A model generated the notes under the pieces. The model saw only the letters and a program-made list of their open reading frames with translations. It made no database searches and had not been told where the DNA came from. Below, piece after piece: positions 45,372 through 58,107 of a stretch of DNA of 64,000 nucleotides. Origin of the DNA: Takashimella koratensis. Taxonomy: Eukaryota; Basidiomycota; Tremellomycetes; Trichosporonales; Tetragoniomycetaceae. Within the stretch, counting starts at the first letter, position 1, and each line of letters opens with the position of its first letter. Position numbers and translations under genes: made by a program. Location: the NCBI GenBank assembly GCA_003116875.1, contig BCKT01000008.1, positions 1,324,322-1,388,321 on the forward strand. Direction: 5' to 3'.

Positions 45372-47885
45372 CTACATCGTTAACGAGACCATCTCTTCCG
45401 ACCCTGCAAGCCCAGCAAACGGATCTCCATCGATAAGCCAATCATCCATCCCGGGTAAGGTGTCGAAGAGCCACATTGAGGCACTGGCATCGGTCGCTTG
45501 AATTGGTTGGTCTACCAGCGTTGTTGTAGATGGTAGACTCGTGTGGCCGACCGTCGACGTGGGAGTCTGGTTGGTGATCGATTGTTGACTAGCGAGAATG
45601 TCGGCATCCAAGGCGCCAGGTAGCCAGTCCGAGCACAGAGAGCAGACGGCAGTGAGACCTCTTCCAGCATCCCAGTAGGTAGAAGACATCTCGCGCATCA
45701 GATTGCAAAGGTCCCCGAGACTACGTCGCACCGCTCTCGATAGCCCGGCACTCTGGTCTTGCTCTTCCGCGCCTTTCATCAAGAATACAGTAGTTGTGGA
45801 GAAAATGATATTGATGAGAGTGCCGGGTGCACGTTGCACGGAATGAAAGAGGTCGTACAGTTTGAGAAGTTGCAAAACGCTGTTTGCGGCCGCATTGCAA
45901 CGGCCGGCTTCGATTCGACTACCGTCGTCTCCAATCGTGCGGTAGAAGGGTCGAAAAAGGTAGATGCTTGTGAGGTGGAAGAACAAATGAAGAACAATGA
46001 TATGTGGAAGTGGCGTTGCTGCTGGGTTCGCAATGAAAGGTGGAAGGGACGATTGCCACTGATCCAAGCGAGTCGTCAATTCTTGAACGCGGTCTTTACG
46101 TTGAGGATCATGGTTCGCAATCGGGTAGCTTAAAAGAGATCAGTACGTGATGGACGAGGACGCAATACTCACAGAGCAATACGGACGTCAGAGTGTAATC
46201 TGGCAAGCTTCACAGACCAGTGAAACACTGTTGACCGCATTGATTTTTGCCCGTTGAGGGTCGAGCCCATCGCCGACGAATCACTTAGTGGCTCAGACGG
46301 CATAGTCCATGGAACGTCATCTTGATCGTCGTCAATCTCGGGCAGATCAATTTGGGGCGGGCCAATGAGTGGTGGTCGACCTGCCGCGATACCTCTGAGC
46401 TTTGAGCAACTGTCAGTGCTGTTATATCCAGCTGGGAGTAACTCACCACGTCGTACATGTAGACCGCCCAAAAGGTATTATCACGTAGCCGTTTCTCCAT
46501 TGAAGTCATTCGGTTTTGTTCAACGTATGATCCACAAGGAACATTAAGACCGATCTTAACAGTCAACTTTAGAGGAAACCGCTCCACTCACGATCTGAAT
46601 CAATGCAACAGCGGAGCCAAAGATGGAGTATCCGATGGAGCCTCGGCCGGCGGGCGGCTCGCTCAAAGATCTTTAAACCATAAGTTTGCTTCTTGGAGCG
46701 TACTCACGTGGACAAGAGATTGACGGCACGCAACGTGCTCAAGGTCGGGGAGCGAAGCTCAGACATCATCAACTTTGTACAGTACGTGGTGTAAACCTCG
46801 TAATATTGTGAAGCCAACGTGGGCCAAGCTTGTCTGCCGAAGTGTATACCAAGGAAGAGGACGACACAGTGCAGCAGTGGAGAGTAATGATTGGTTTTTC
46901 GGGGCGTCCGAATGTCTGGTCCGATTGTATTACAGGTAACGAGATCGCGTTGAAAGGCGGGGAAGTCTACCACCATGCACCATGACCCCCAATAGCTCCC
47001 AAAGAAGTCGAGCGCAATATCGTGCGTTCGTTTGTCGATATGGAATCCCGGTGGAAGATTCTGGGACCATTCCAATCGTGGTTGCCCAGAATTGACCACA
47101 GGGCTCGGTGACGGAGTATTGGATTGCTCATGGGTATCGTCTGGAAGGTGACTAAACAGAGATGTCTCTCCGAACAGGATGACTCCTCCGGACTCGCCGG
47201 TTCTCTGAGCGACGTCAACGATTACAAGTGCTACAAACAACCAACCTTCAATCGCTCAAAGCCATCTTGCTGGGCGGGGATAGAGGTAAACGGGGGAATC
47301 CTTTTCTTTGGCGGAGTTTCTGCTTCGGATCTCGTGCCGTTGTCATAGACTTGGGTCGTGGGGTACTGCATCGAGTCCGAGCCGGCCTCGAAGCCTGTTG
47401 CGGGAAGTGTCGGGTGTGGTATCACAAAGCCCAAGGAGCTATTAGGAGGACAGCAGACGGCCGAGTCTAAACAACCTTGGCTTGGTGCTACACTGATTGA
47501 TGTGTACGATGAGGATGGTGGTTCTCCAGTGGTTTTGGGTGAAATGCCGTGTTGTTTCAACAGGTTTTCAAATTCTGTGAGCCGGTTGTACAAATACTGC
47601 GTTTCCGCAGACCGCCTAGAAAGTCATGCAATCAGTGGTGTTCGGTGGGCTCGGCGTGCTCCTGAAATCATGAGGAACAAGGATTTACCGTTGATCAAGG
47701 ACATCTCCGTAGCTGCATGCGACATCCTTGTCCGCGCAGATGTTGCACGGCTGCTTGCCGTCGCACCTGATTTTTCGATGCCTGCATCTCTCACACGCTC
47801 TGCTGATGGCTGTTCTCTTTCGTTTCTTGGGCGGAGATGACGCCGCGTCTTGTGTGTTACGAAAATCGTCGATGGACGCGGACAT
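45372..47885 (-). CDS. Zn2Cys6 transcription factor with fungal-specific middle domain
   Basis: About 720 residues. The start MSASIDDFRNTQDAASSPPK precedes KKRKRTAISRACERCRHRKI and RCDGKQPCNICADKDVACSY, a C-x2-C-x6-C-x5-C-x2-C-x6-C cluster with a basic lead. A coiled stretch follows (YLYNRLTEFENLLKQHG). The middle homology domain is visible as ALDFFGSYWGSWCMVVDFPA, RLRDNTFWAVYMYDVLRGIA, AAGRPPLIGPPQIDLPEIDD, then HIIVLHLFFHLTSIYLFRPF. The C-terminus is acidic/hydrophobic (WLFDTLPGMDDWLIDGDPFA), a likely activation region. It is the best candidate regulator for the surrounding genes. It converges tail to tail with FAD oxidoreductase 2 (109 nt apart). Confidence 0.9.
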
Positions 47886-48174
47886 CACTGATCATGAGCG
47901 ACAGACGGAGGGATGGATAGTGGTGAGAAACAGGAAGGAAGGCTCCGTCAACTTTAGTACAGCAACTCCGAAACCTGAACGCGGGCTCCTCCGCCCGCCC
48001 CTCCAGAACGCCGTGCCCACTAAAGGCCCCTGACCCTGGCCAATCAAATCCCGACATTTTGTTTTTACTCCTTTGGGAAATGGTCATGCATCGGCCTCCT
48101 CCGTCTCAGAACTTGGCCCTCTCTCCCGTGCTGCATTGAGATGAGCGCCAGGTCTCCAGGAGTCGTTGAACTCA

Positions 48175-49249
48175 CTACCTCGTGTGCCAGCCAGAGGTTT
48201 CCATGTTTGCCGTAGCGATTACTTCCGTACATCCGGCCACGCTCTCATCGATCCCCAGGGGTGCCTGTTCTTTGCCTGCGAGGCGCGCGCCCTCGTTTCC
48301 CATGTCACTTGGTAGGGAAGAAGCAAGTGTGAATGAAAGTTTGTCAAGAGCACGAACTACTCACGTCGCAACCCAGCCCGGAGACAATGGAAAAATGACA
48401 TATTCTGGGTTCTCCGCCGCGAGATATTTGGCCTAGTGGACAATTAGCTTGGTGCCATGGTGTTTAGCTTACCATGTGATTGATGGCGATCTGTGTCCGA
48501 AGGTTAGCTAGGCGGCTTCGAAACAATGCCGAAAGCCTCACCTTTGACATGCCATAGGGACCGTCCTTCTTGTCCGGGATTCTATCCAACAGACTTGATC
48601 CTGACGACATGAAAACGAATTTTCCACCTTTAACCAATAGAGGCAGACAAGCTTGAAACAATGCCAACGACGATAGTGTCTGCCGAGAAGTGAAGTGAGC
48701 ATTCTTTCGAGATATGGAACGAAGTGTTACTCACATTTACGGTGAAATGCTTGGCGACCAGGTCCAAAGGTGCTTCCGCAAAGGTATAGTAACCTTCCTT
48801 GATCGCCGCGTTTGCAATCACCTCGGAGAAGAGCTGAGCACAAGGGTCTGCGTGATGCACTCACTGTGTCCAACTGACGAATGCCATGCTGTGTCTTGAG
48901 CTCGTCTATAGCCTGTCGATGGTTTCAGCCGGTTGACCCTTTCTTCTCTGAAGCCTTGCGTACTGACGATCTCAGGTCGCTCCAGATCCGTGATGTCTAG
49001 CTGCAACGTGATGACAGACGAGCCTCGGCCCAGTTTCATCTGTCCCACGGGCACCGCCGCGGGTGTCCTTACAGCGGTAATAACGATGTGGTCATCAAGC
49101 GACGCGTAATGAGAGGCTAGGCCGAAGCCGATGCTGAGACAAAGCAGTTCAGATCACGCCGTCTTTCGATGGCGAAGAGTGGGAGAGACTCTTTTCTAGG
49201 CCAGAAGTGCTCACCCTCTGTTGGAACCGGTGATCAAGACTGTAGGCAT
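48175..49249 (-). CDS. Short-chain dehydrogenase/reductase 1 (sniffer/norsolorinic-acid-reductase-like)
   Basis: About 260 residues. The start MPTVLITGSNRGIGFGLASH has the TGxxxGxG cofactor motif. VITLQLDITDLERPEI supplies the acidic strand, and TLFSEVIANAAIKEGYY replaces the usual NNAG with a weaker form (ANAAI). FVFMSSGSSLLDRIPD holds the catalytic Ser, and PYGMSK the YxxxK pair; GWVATDMGNEGA is the nucleotide-binding loop. The gene ends METSGWHTR. It acts on an alcohol/carbonyl of unknown identity. It is divergent from the second SDR gene at 49480 (230 nt apart), so the two could be co-expressed. Confidence 0.85.
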
Positions 49250-49479
49250 TTCACTCGCTTGTACGGCTGCGTTGAGACTGGGTTGGATATTAAAATCATC
49301 GAGAAGAAGTGTCAGAGAGGGTCAGGTTTGCCGGAGGAATTCCCCGCATGCAAAATGAGCGTAACCCCGGGCGCCCCGACTCTACACGGGAGGATCCGAA
49401 AAAGGGCTTAGTTGGGTTGTTTATATTCCAATCAACTTCGTGCAGCGTCTTTGTAAGACTCTGAAGCAATTCAAGCACT

Positions 49480-50542
49480 ATGCCGGTTTCCGTAGACTAC
49501 AAGGACAAAGTCGTGTTCATTACCGGAGGTGGGCGTGGTATTGGCTTAGGTGCAACTACCGCTTTTGCCCAAGGTACGTTCAAGTGGGGTCGACCTTATT
49601 TTACTGAGATAGCCTGCAGCTGGCGCAACAGTCGTCGTCACCTACAACTCTCAAGACCCTACCGACAAAGTCAAGCCCATCTCTGAACTCTACAACGTTC
49701 CCATACACGTCTTTCACTGCCCAGGCGAAGACACCAGGCGAGTCAACGAGGTCATCGACATTGTCAGCCAACGTATTGGAGAAGTCGATGTCGTCGTCGC
49801 CAATGCTGGTGAGCTCGGATAGAAAAGCTTTTCAGGCTAATGCAGCTGCCAGGTGTCTGTCAGTGGAGGGACTGCGTGGACATGAGTGATGGTAGGTGTC
49901 ACGCGCATCGTTCCCACCAAGCTAACCCGAGGAGAGGATTGGAACTTTGTCATCTCGTGCAATCTCACCTCTCCAATCACCCTTGCTCGCGGTTTTGTCC
50001 GACACTGGCTGGGTATGACGACCGCTGTCATGTCAAGCGAAGATGCGGGTAAGCCCATCAAGCGGATCGACTTGAAGAAAAGGATTCTTTGTGTTTCGAG
50101 TATCAGCGGGGTCGTCAACACCAACCCGCAACGACAAGTCTCTTATAACGCATCGAAGGCTGGGTTAACAATGGCGTGCAAGGTAAGAAAAGCCCAGATT
50201 GCTCTAGCTCACTTTCTCAGACCTTGGCTGGCGAATGGGCTAAGTATGGCGTCACGGTCAATAGCATCTCGCCAGGTTACATCTCGACCGATATGATCAA
50301 TCATCCTCCTCAAGGTGAAGGTGCCAAATGGCCCCTTAAATGGATGGAGGATACGCCCGTGCGACGCTTCGCCGATCCTCTGGAGGTTGGCCAGATGATG
50401 GTGCTGATCTGTTCTGATCAATCCTCCACCTTCATGACGGGGCATGACCTTATCATTGATGGAGGTGAGCTTTATTCATCGGATTCTCCTTCATAAGAGC
50501 GGTCACCAGCTAACCACTTACGCAGGTTTCACGACCTACTAG
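49480..50542 (+). CDS. Short-chain dehydrogenase/reductase 2 (sorbose-reductase/mannitol-dehydrogenase-like)
   Basis: About 280 residues. The start MPVSVDYKDKVVFITGGGRG continues GIGLGATTAFAQ, a TGxxxGIG motif. VVVANAG, joined across an intron to VCQWRDCVDMSD, is the NAG region. ILCVSSISGVVNTNPQRQ gives the catalytic Ser, and VSYNASKAGLTMACKTLAGE the YxxxK. It continues WAKYGVTVNSISPGYISTDM and ends, after a small last exon, LIIDGGFTTY. This is the layout of classical fungal NADP-dependent sorbose/xylulose reductases, but the substrate may be any polyol or hydroxyacid. It faces away from SDR 1. Confidence 0.9.
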
Positions 50543-50869
50543 ATATGCAGCTCGTATTCTTGTTCAGATATTCTCCATGGCGTGCTTGTGTCCCATGCAT
50601 ACTCCTGCTCACTGAAACAACGTTTTTAGGATGCCAGAGTTTGTTTCTGCCAAAGACAGCTTGCAGCTTTGCCGGTATGCGATGACCGTAGACAGAGGCG
50701 GTCGGCATTACAACCATTGCATTCCTGGGCCATTGATTTAGACTAGCGCTATGGAAAGCACAACGCCAACAGATTCAAAGCGAGGGTGAACCTGGCAAAG
50801 AGATATGAAAGAAGAAGTAGACACGAAAATCACGCAGCTTATAGTTGTATCTACTGACTGCCCATCGAT
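50543..50869. other. Convergent intergenic region
   Basis: A 327-nt region between the ends of SDR 2 and permease 2. It should contain both 3' UTRs; I see no additional gene or repeat. Confidence 0.45.
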
Positions 50870-52801
50870 CTAGTACTTGTAACGGAAGTGGATGTTCTGC
50901 CTATCCGTCATACCGTTGAGGGCATTCAGACGACCTTGAAGCTCCGCGGCAGCGGGAGAGAGACCGCTGGCAGCCACGACCTTGTCTCGGCGTCGGTTCT
51001 CATAGACCACCCAGAGTCTCCAGATGAACGCCCAAACAAACATGCACGAATAGCAAGCGGCGCAGAAGTAGAGACCGGGGCGATATGACGGCGAGTCTTT
51101 GGCCTGGAAAGCCTGAGGCCCAATCATCTGTTTCCAATCAGCTTTGTCCCCATAATCGACTCACAAAGCCAATGGCATAAACACAGAACGTCATGGCCTG
51201 CGCAGCCGACTTTTTAGTCCGACCAGCTACGTTGAGTCCCGTCTGAGCCCACACGACGAAGATCCTGGGACGAGTGATTAGTCCAAAGTCCAAAAAGATT
51301 CGTACCCAAGTTTGACACTTACGCGGCTGGGAAGAAACCGGTGATCCAGTATCCTGCGATCCGGCCCCAGCGCATGTTGTTTGATAGGAGACCTTGTAGG
51401 AAGATACCGATGAGGGCTGGGACACAAGCGAACATGCAATAGAGTAAATTGATGTTCCGCTGCTGGTACCGGTAACAGATGTAGCCGCCTCCACCAATAG
51501 CGATACACTGGACACAGTACCAAGGGATTTGGTAGGCGATCGTCTGAGCGGCGTTGAGGTTGAAGGAAGCAAGAATGAGACCTGAGAATGAGGAGATACC
51601 ACCGGCCGACAGCGAGTAGAAGAGATTAAATCCCTGAGAGAAAAGGATCATGGGGTCGCAGAAAGCCTGAGTGAAAGTCAATGGGGTGTTTCGAGTTTTG
51701 CTAATACTCACTTCGCGGACCTCGGCCCAATTGTGAGCCACACCAGACTCGGCTTCACCCGTCTGGTTGCTTACCAAACGAGCGTGAGCCCGAGCCCTCT
51801 CCTCTGGTGTGAGCCAGCGAGCGTTCTTGGGGGTGCGCAGCAGAAAATAAACCACGAAGGACCAGACCACCGATAGACCGCCGATGAACACTGATAACCA
51901 GTCAGTGGTGGCCTGCTTGGCGATATCGCACGTACACATCATACTCCTCCATCCGGAAAGCGCTGTCGACTTGAGACCAATGGCATAGAAGATCAGAAGA
52001 ACGAAGATGGCACAGAAAGCGTTCGACCAGCTGAGTAGTCCAGTCAGCGGATCCAGTTTTCATGTCCTTTTACACCTACAAGAAGATCATGGCACGGATA
52101 TGCTGCTCCGACTTCTTATACCACGCCGTCGTGATAACAAGGAATCCAGGATTAACTGCTGCCTCTCCAATGGCAAGCAATACGCGACATGTCATGACTG
52201 CGAGATGTAAGCATGGTCCGAGGGGAGGAGGGCTCACTTTGAGGAAAGTTTTGGCAAGCGGCAGTACCGCAAACACAGATCCCCCACCAAATGACGGCAT
52301 AAGCGAGGACCCGGTCGATCGGGTAACGTTGCATGAGCCAGTTAACCGGGAACTCTGTAAGCAGCATCGCCAAGTAGCTAAAAGCATGGTCAGAGGCTGT
52401 GACATGACGGGAACACTCACAATCCCGTGCTTAGCCAGGCGTACTCTTGGCCAACAAGGCCGAGATCCTTGTTCAAGTTGAAATTGACGCCAGAGCTCAG
52501 CACGCTCTTGTCAAGGACGTTGATGGCATACGCTACGCTGATTAACACTTGCGCAAGAGCCAGACCTACTGATCATGAGGATGGGCATGATATGGAGGTC
52601 AATCTTGCGCAGGAGCTTCTTCTCGGCAAGCCTCTCCTCCTCGGTTTGCTCTGCTGTAGCGCCGAGTAGCAACTCGCGCTGTTCGAAGACGTCCTCATCC
52701 TTGGCTATCTGACCCTCGAGGTTGGTCAAGTCTTCAACCGGTAGAGTGTGGACGACAGGATCTACCGACTTCTCATCGGGGTGGATGGTTGGTTGGCTCA
52801 T
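50870..52801 (-). CDS. Dal5/allantoate-permease-family MFS transporter (module B)
   Basis: About 510 residues. The start MSQPTIHPDEKSVDPVVHTL gives an acidic N-terminal tail ending AEKKLLRKIDLHIMPILMI, the typical entry of Dal5-family proteins. Then come NFNLNKDLGLVGQEYAWLST, LAMLLTEFPVNWLMQRYPID, VLLAIGEAAVNPGFLVITTA (MFS helix 4-5 region), LLRTPKNARWLTPEERARAH in the central loop, and the second half with ISSFSGLILASFNLNAAQTI and GRTKKSAAQAMTFCVYAIGF. It ends DRQNIHFRYKY; a final Tyr-Lys-Tyr/Phe-Arg-Tyr tail is usual in this family. It is head to head with oxoprolinase copy 2, as in module A. Confidence 0.92.
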
Positions 52802-53118
52802 TGCGAAGGGTTGTGCGATGGGGGAGAAGAGAAATAAGGGTCGAGCCGGCGAATTATATGTCTCGAGAAAGCAATCGGGCAAATGTTAGGTAGGGCTTAT
52901 CTGCCCTGAGTGTAAGCTGAACTCCGCGCACGGAGTGCTCCGCGTCGCCAAGACTACCGGCTTGTTCCGTCTACTCTCCGACGGAGTGTTCCACGCAGTT
53001 AGTTGCGGCGGAGTGCTTCCCCGTACACAGATTCTGGGACACCCCGGCCCTCATTATCGATAAAATGCACAGTGACACTCCGTTCCTTCCAACATCATCC
53101 TCAACCAACTGGGCCAAC
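52802..53118. promoter_or_regulatory. Divergent promoter, permease 2 and oxoprolinase 2, with CGGAGTG cluster
   Basis: A 317-nt region. CGGAGTG occurs at 52931-52937, 52982-52988 and 53009-53015, and in reverse (CACTCCG) at 53076-53082. The first copy lies in CGGAGTGCTCCG (52931-52942), a CGG-N6-CCG inverted repeat, the classic target form of a Zn2Cys6 dimer. The second is preceded by CCG, forming CCGaCGG. The cluster lies within 190 nt of the oxoprolinase start. Binding by one of the two local regulators is an inference. Confidence 0.6.
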
Positions 53119-56100
53119 ATGCCTATCGCAGTCAAGCCAACAGACAAGGTCAAGATTGTCATCGATCGAGGAGGGACTTTCACTGTGAGCTCAGAGCCTC
53201 TACGCCAGATCGCTTGACAATACTGACTTGAGATAGGATGTGATTGGAATGTCCGAGTCGAAGGGCGACAAACTCATCAAGTTGTTGTCGGTAGACCCCG
53301 CCAAGTAGGTGATGCTTGCGAAATGCGATCCTTGTTCTAATCTTGCTATAGTTACAACGATGCACCTCGTGAAGGCGTGCGCAGAATCCTCGAATGGTTT
53401 GAAGAGAAGGCTATTCCCCGGGACTCGTTGATCGACACTTCCAGCATTGAGTATCTCCGCATGGGAACGACCGTTGCGTAAGTGCAACTTTATACATGAG
53501 CTCACTCGACAGTACCAACGCCCTATTAGAGCGAAAGGGAGAGCGCTGTGCACTTCTGATTGTGAGTTTCGATTGCCTGGCTTAATCGCTGACGCCTTGT
53601 TAGACCAAAGGCCATGGTGACTGCCTAGAGATCGGCACCCAGCGACGCCCATTCCTGTTCCAATTGGCTATCAAAAAGGTACTTGAGAGTATCCCAAGCC
53701 AAAGCTGACTGTGCAAGCCCGAAGTCTTGTACTCCAAGGTTGTTGAAGTGAACGAAAGGATCATCCCGCATATGCCTGAGCTCGGCGACGACATCAAGGG
53801 CGGACCGGACGAAACAGGCCGACTTGTCGAGGGTGTCAGCGGGTCTTTCCTTCGAGAGCTGCAGCCCGTGGGTGAGTGTCATTTGCTGAAGAAGAATGCT
53901 GACAGTTTATAGATGTTGCCGAGGTCACTTCGGACCTTCAAAATCTATATGCTGAAGGGTTCCGATCGGTCGCGATTGTCTTCGCCCACTCGTATCTGTA
54001 CAACGGCCACGAAAAGGTTGTTGAGAAAATAGCTCAGAGCGTCGGTTTTAAGAACATCAGCGTTTCCTCGGATCTGCAAGCCATGATCAACCTGAACTCA
54101 CGCGGTTCATCGGCGACTGCCGATGCGTATCTCACCCCGGAAATCCGTAGATATCTCGATGGATTTGCCGCGGGATTCACAGACAAGTTGGAGACGGATC
54201 AGTGCCGCGTCTCTTTTATGCAGTCCGATGGAGCGCTGTGTCATTTCCAGCGCTTCTCAGGCCTTAAAGCTATTCTTTGTAAGCACTCTCTGGGATAAGC
54301 TTGCTAAACATCCTAGCCGGTCCTGCAGGAGGTGTCGTTGGCTTTGCACGGACCTCTTATGACCCCAAAGACGCTTCCCCCGTTGTCGGCTTCGACATGG
54401 GAGGCACATCGACCGATGTTTCAAGGTTTAGCGGCACATTCGAACACGTTTTCGAGACTACGACTGCCGGTGTCTCTATTCAGACCCCTCAACTCGACAT
54501 CAACACTGTCGCCGCGGGAGGTGGTAGTATTCTAACCTTTCAAAATGGTCTTTTTGCCGCTGGTCCCGAATCGGCCGGGGCTCACCCTGGTCCAGCATGC
54601 TACAGGTTAGTAGAAAAAGTGAAGGATCGCTAATGTCGTGTGTAGAAAGGGGGGGCCACTGACTGTGACCGATGCCAACCTGCTGTTGGGCCGATTGCAC
54701 ATCGACTCTTTCCCAAAGATCTTCGGACCTTCGGAGGACATGCCTGTTGATCTTGAGATTGTCAAGCAGAAGTTTGAAGATCTCACCAAGACCATCAATA
54801 AGGAAATCAACGGGCAGCTCACCCCGGCTGAGGTGGCATGTGGCTTCATCAACGTCGGTGAGTCTAGTATCGTAGTGCTGCATAGCCACTGAACGTTATT
54901 AGCCAACACCGCGATGGCAAGACCCATCCGGGCTTTGACGGAGCAGCGCGGCTTCCGAACGGCCGATCACAACCTGTCATGCTTTGGTGGAGCAGGTGGG
55001 CAACACGCTACTGCGTTGGCCGGGCTGCTTGGGATGCCCAAGGTCATTGTTCACAAGTAAGTAGACCTGTATGAAAGATGGCCAACGACAGGTTCTCCTC
55101 CGTGCTCTCGGCGTACGGGATGGCCCTTGCGGACATTGCAGTGGACGTTAGCGAGGCCTCTGTGCTCGTGTACTCGAACCAGGTCGTACCTGCCATTGTC
55201 GCGCGCTTTGAAGAGCTGGAGGTCAAGGGAAAAGAGCAGCTGCTTTCGCAAGGTGTCGCGCCTGAGACGGTCTTCTATGAGCGCTACCTCAATCTTCGTT
55301 ACACTGGTTCCGACACCAAACTGATGCTCCCGGAGCCCCAAGACGGAGACTGGGCCAAGGCCTTCATCGAGACCCACCTTCGGGAATTTGCGTTCACTCT
55401 TGAAGCCCCGGTTGAGGTCGACGGGATCCGAGTCAGAGCCGTCTCCAAGGGAGATGTCGCCTTTGACGAGGGCGCATCGACGTGGTTGGAGGAGATGGAA
55501 TCACTTCCGTCTCTTCAGGCTCCCGCTCCCTTTGCATTCAACGAGACTTTCTTTGAAGAGTTTGGATCGTACACCAAAACACCTCTACACAGGCTGCAGG
55601 ATCTTGCACCGGGCACTCAGGTTTCTGGTCCAGCCATCATTCTCGATGCGACGCAGACTGTCCTGCTTCACCCATCCAACGTGGCGAGCATTCTCAAGGG
55701 CCATATCATGTGAGTGCTGGGAATAGATGGTGACTGACTTGCAGCGTCGACGTCGGGACTGGAGAGCGCAAGAAGATTGACACCAAGACCGTCGACCCGA
55801 TCACTCTGTCCATCTTCGGCCATCGTTTCATGGGCATTGCTGAGCAAATGGGCCGAACCCTGCAGAAGACCTCTGTCTCTGTGCAGATCAAAGAACGCCT
55901 TGAGTGAGTCCTACCATACCGCTCAAGCTGATATGCTAGCTTTTCGTGTGCGATCTTTGGTCCGGATGCCGCTTTGGTCGCCAACGCGCCCAATGTCCCC
56001 GTCCATCTCGGCTCCATGCAGTACGCTGTAGCATACCAAGCGGAGAAACACAAGGGTAATCTTCGACCTGGAGATATCCTCGTCAGCAACCACCCGGAAG

Positions 56101-57722
56101 CCGGAGGAACACACTTGCCCGACATCACGGTGAGTCTCCAACTAGCTGTTAGCTGACGGTCCCAGGTGATGCAGCCAGTTTTCGAAGAAGGCACAGACGA
56201 AATCGTCTTTTGGGTAGCTGCACGTGGCCATCACACCGATATCGGTGGCTTGGAGGGCTCTTGTATGCATCCAGACACGACTCATCGTAGCCAAGAGGGA
56301 GCTGTCTTCAAATCGACATTTCTGGTTCGAGACGGTGTTTTCAACGAGAAAGAAGTACGCGACGTTTTCAACGCGTCCGGCGACTTCCCCAACTGTCTGC
56401 CCAGTCGTCGTATCGAGGACAACATTTCCGATCTCAAGGCTCAGTGCGCTTCATGCGCGGTCGGTAGCTTGCAGATCCACGCGCTGTTCCGTGAATACGG
56501 GAAAGAGGTGGTGCAGTTCTACATGAAAGGTGAGCTTGGTGAAAAGATAGCGCTGACGTCAGCGATCCGTGACAACGCGGAGCTCGCTGTGCGCAACTTT
56601 CTCAAGTCTCGAGCCGGGCATGTTCTACGTGCTGAAGAGCGAATGGGTGGGTGTCAAGCTAGTCCAACGCTGACACATAGACGAGGGTACCCCCATCCGA
56701 TTGGAAGTCACTATCAACGCCCAGGACGGTTCCGCCAAGTTTGATTTCACCGGCAGTGGCGAGGAAACCCTAAGTCAATACAATGCGCCCGAGTCAGTTT
56801 GTCGCTCGGCCTTGACCTACTCGCTTCGTACCCTGATCGGCACGGACATGCCCCTGAACGCCGGAGTCCTTGCCCCTATCGACATTGTCATCCCGAAGGG
56901 CTCCATCCTGTCCTGCACGGACGAGGCTCCAGTGTATTTGGGAAATGGAGAGACTTCTCAGCGTACTGTCGACGTCGTCTTTAAGGCCTTTGAGGCATGC
57001 GCCAATTCGCATGGTTCGATGAACTGTGAGAGAGAAACAAAATATCAGCTGACTTGTAGCAACCTTGCTGCAATACAAGGAGTTTACCTGGGGCGATTCG
57101 ACATGTGGAGGAAGCGGAGCGGGGCCGGGCTTCCACGGCGAGCACGCTGTCCACGTTAACGTAAGCGGATCGCCCAGGTTGGAGCTAACTGAAGATGACC
57201 AACACTCGGATTGGTGATACTGAGATCTTGGAGAGCCGCTTCCCTTGTATCCTGCGCGAGTTTAGCATCCGCCGTGATTCGGGCGGCAAGGGCAAGTACA
57301 CCGGTGGATGCGGTATCACTCGTGTGTATGAGGGCCGAGTACCCATGCAGGTCTTCCACGCCGGCGAAAGGCGGGTCATGGAGCCAGCTGGCTTGCACGG
57401 GGGTGGTCCTGGTGAGCGAGGAGTCACCTATTGGAAGCGCAAGAACCGAGATGGTTCTTACCGGCTCATTCGGACCAGGCCTTGCTTGCACCTCAAGTAA
57501 GCTGTATCTCTTGATGACACACTGACCAGCAGGATGGAAGCAGGAGAGGCCTTTGTCATGTGCAGCCCGGGCGGAGGAGGCTATGGCCCAGTCGAGGACA
57601 AAGACGCGGTCTCGGTCGTCCCAGTGAAGATGTCTGCGAGTGTCTCGCCGTACAAGCAGCCTCACTCTCGTGCCAATGGCAGTCTTGCCGAATACATCGC
57701 CACGCAAGAGTCGTGTGATTAG
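53119..57722 (+). CDS. 5-oxoprolinase / hydantoinase A-B family protein, copy 2
   Basis: Full-length paralogue of 2738-7632, about 1,270 residues. The start [20 protein letters not shown] joins [19 protein letters not shown]; then come [86 protein letters not shown], the B half with [55 protein letters not shown] and [12 protein letters not shown]. It ends ATQESCD as in copy 1. Unlike copy 1 it keeps the conserved GPGFHG His. All ATPase and hydrolase landmarks are present, so it is expected to be active on a lactam or cyclic imide. It is divergent from permease 2. Confidence 0.93.
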
Positions 57723-58107
57723 AGATTGGAATGCATCACGTGATCTAGCGTGGGTGACGGTAGTCCGGGCCGGGCAAAAAGATATTAACAAGGGGGAACA
57801 GCAGAACAGCGGGCTGCATTTGAGGTCCTTTTATTCTCGTGGAAATTTCCCCTTGTTTGGCTGTAGGAATTGGGCACCCCTACTGTTACATGCTAGAATG
57901 AAGAGCAGAATAGAACTAGCTAGAAGGTCGGTGCTGGAGTTGCTATGATGAGTTCTAGTTACCACTACGAATCGCAACATATTATCAGCCGCAGAGCTAA
58001 TGACGTGTCGCTGATTTTCCCCCCATCCGCACGTGACTCGCTCTCGCCCGTTCCTTATCTCCGCCCGTCACTGGTGTTCTCTCCCTCTCTCCCCCTCATC
58101 GCGCATC
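57723..58107. other. Intergenic region upstream of Zn2Cys6 regulator 3
   Basis: A 385-nt region with the 3' UTR of oxoprolinase 2 and the promoter of the regulator. CACGTG cores lie at 57735-57740 (in ATCACGTGAT) and 58030-58035. No gene was recognised. Confidence 0.5.
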
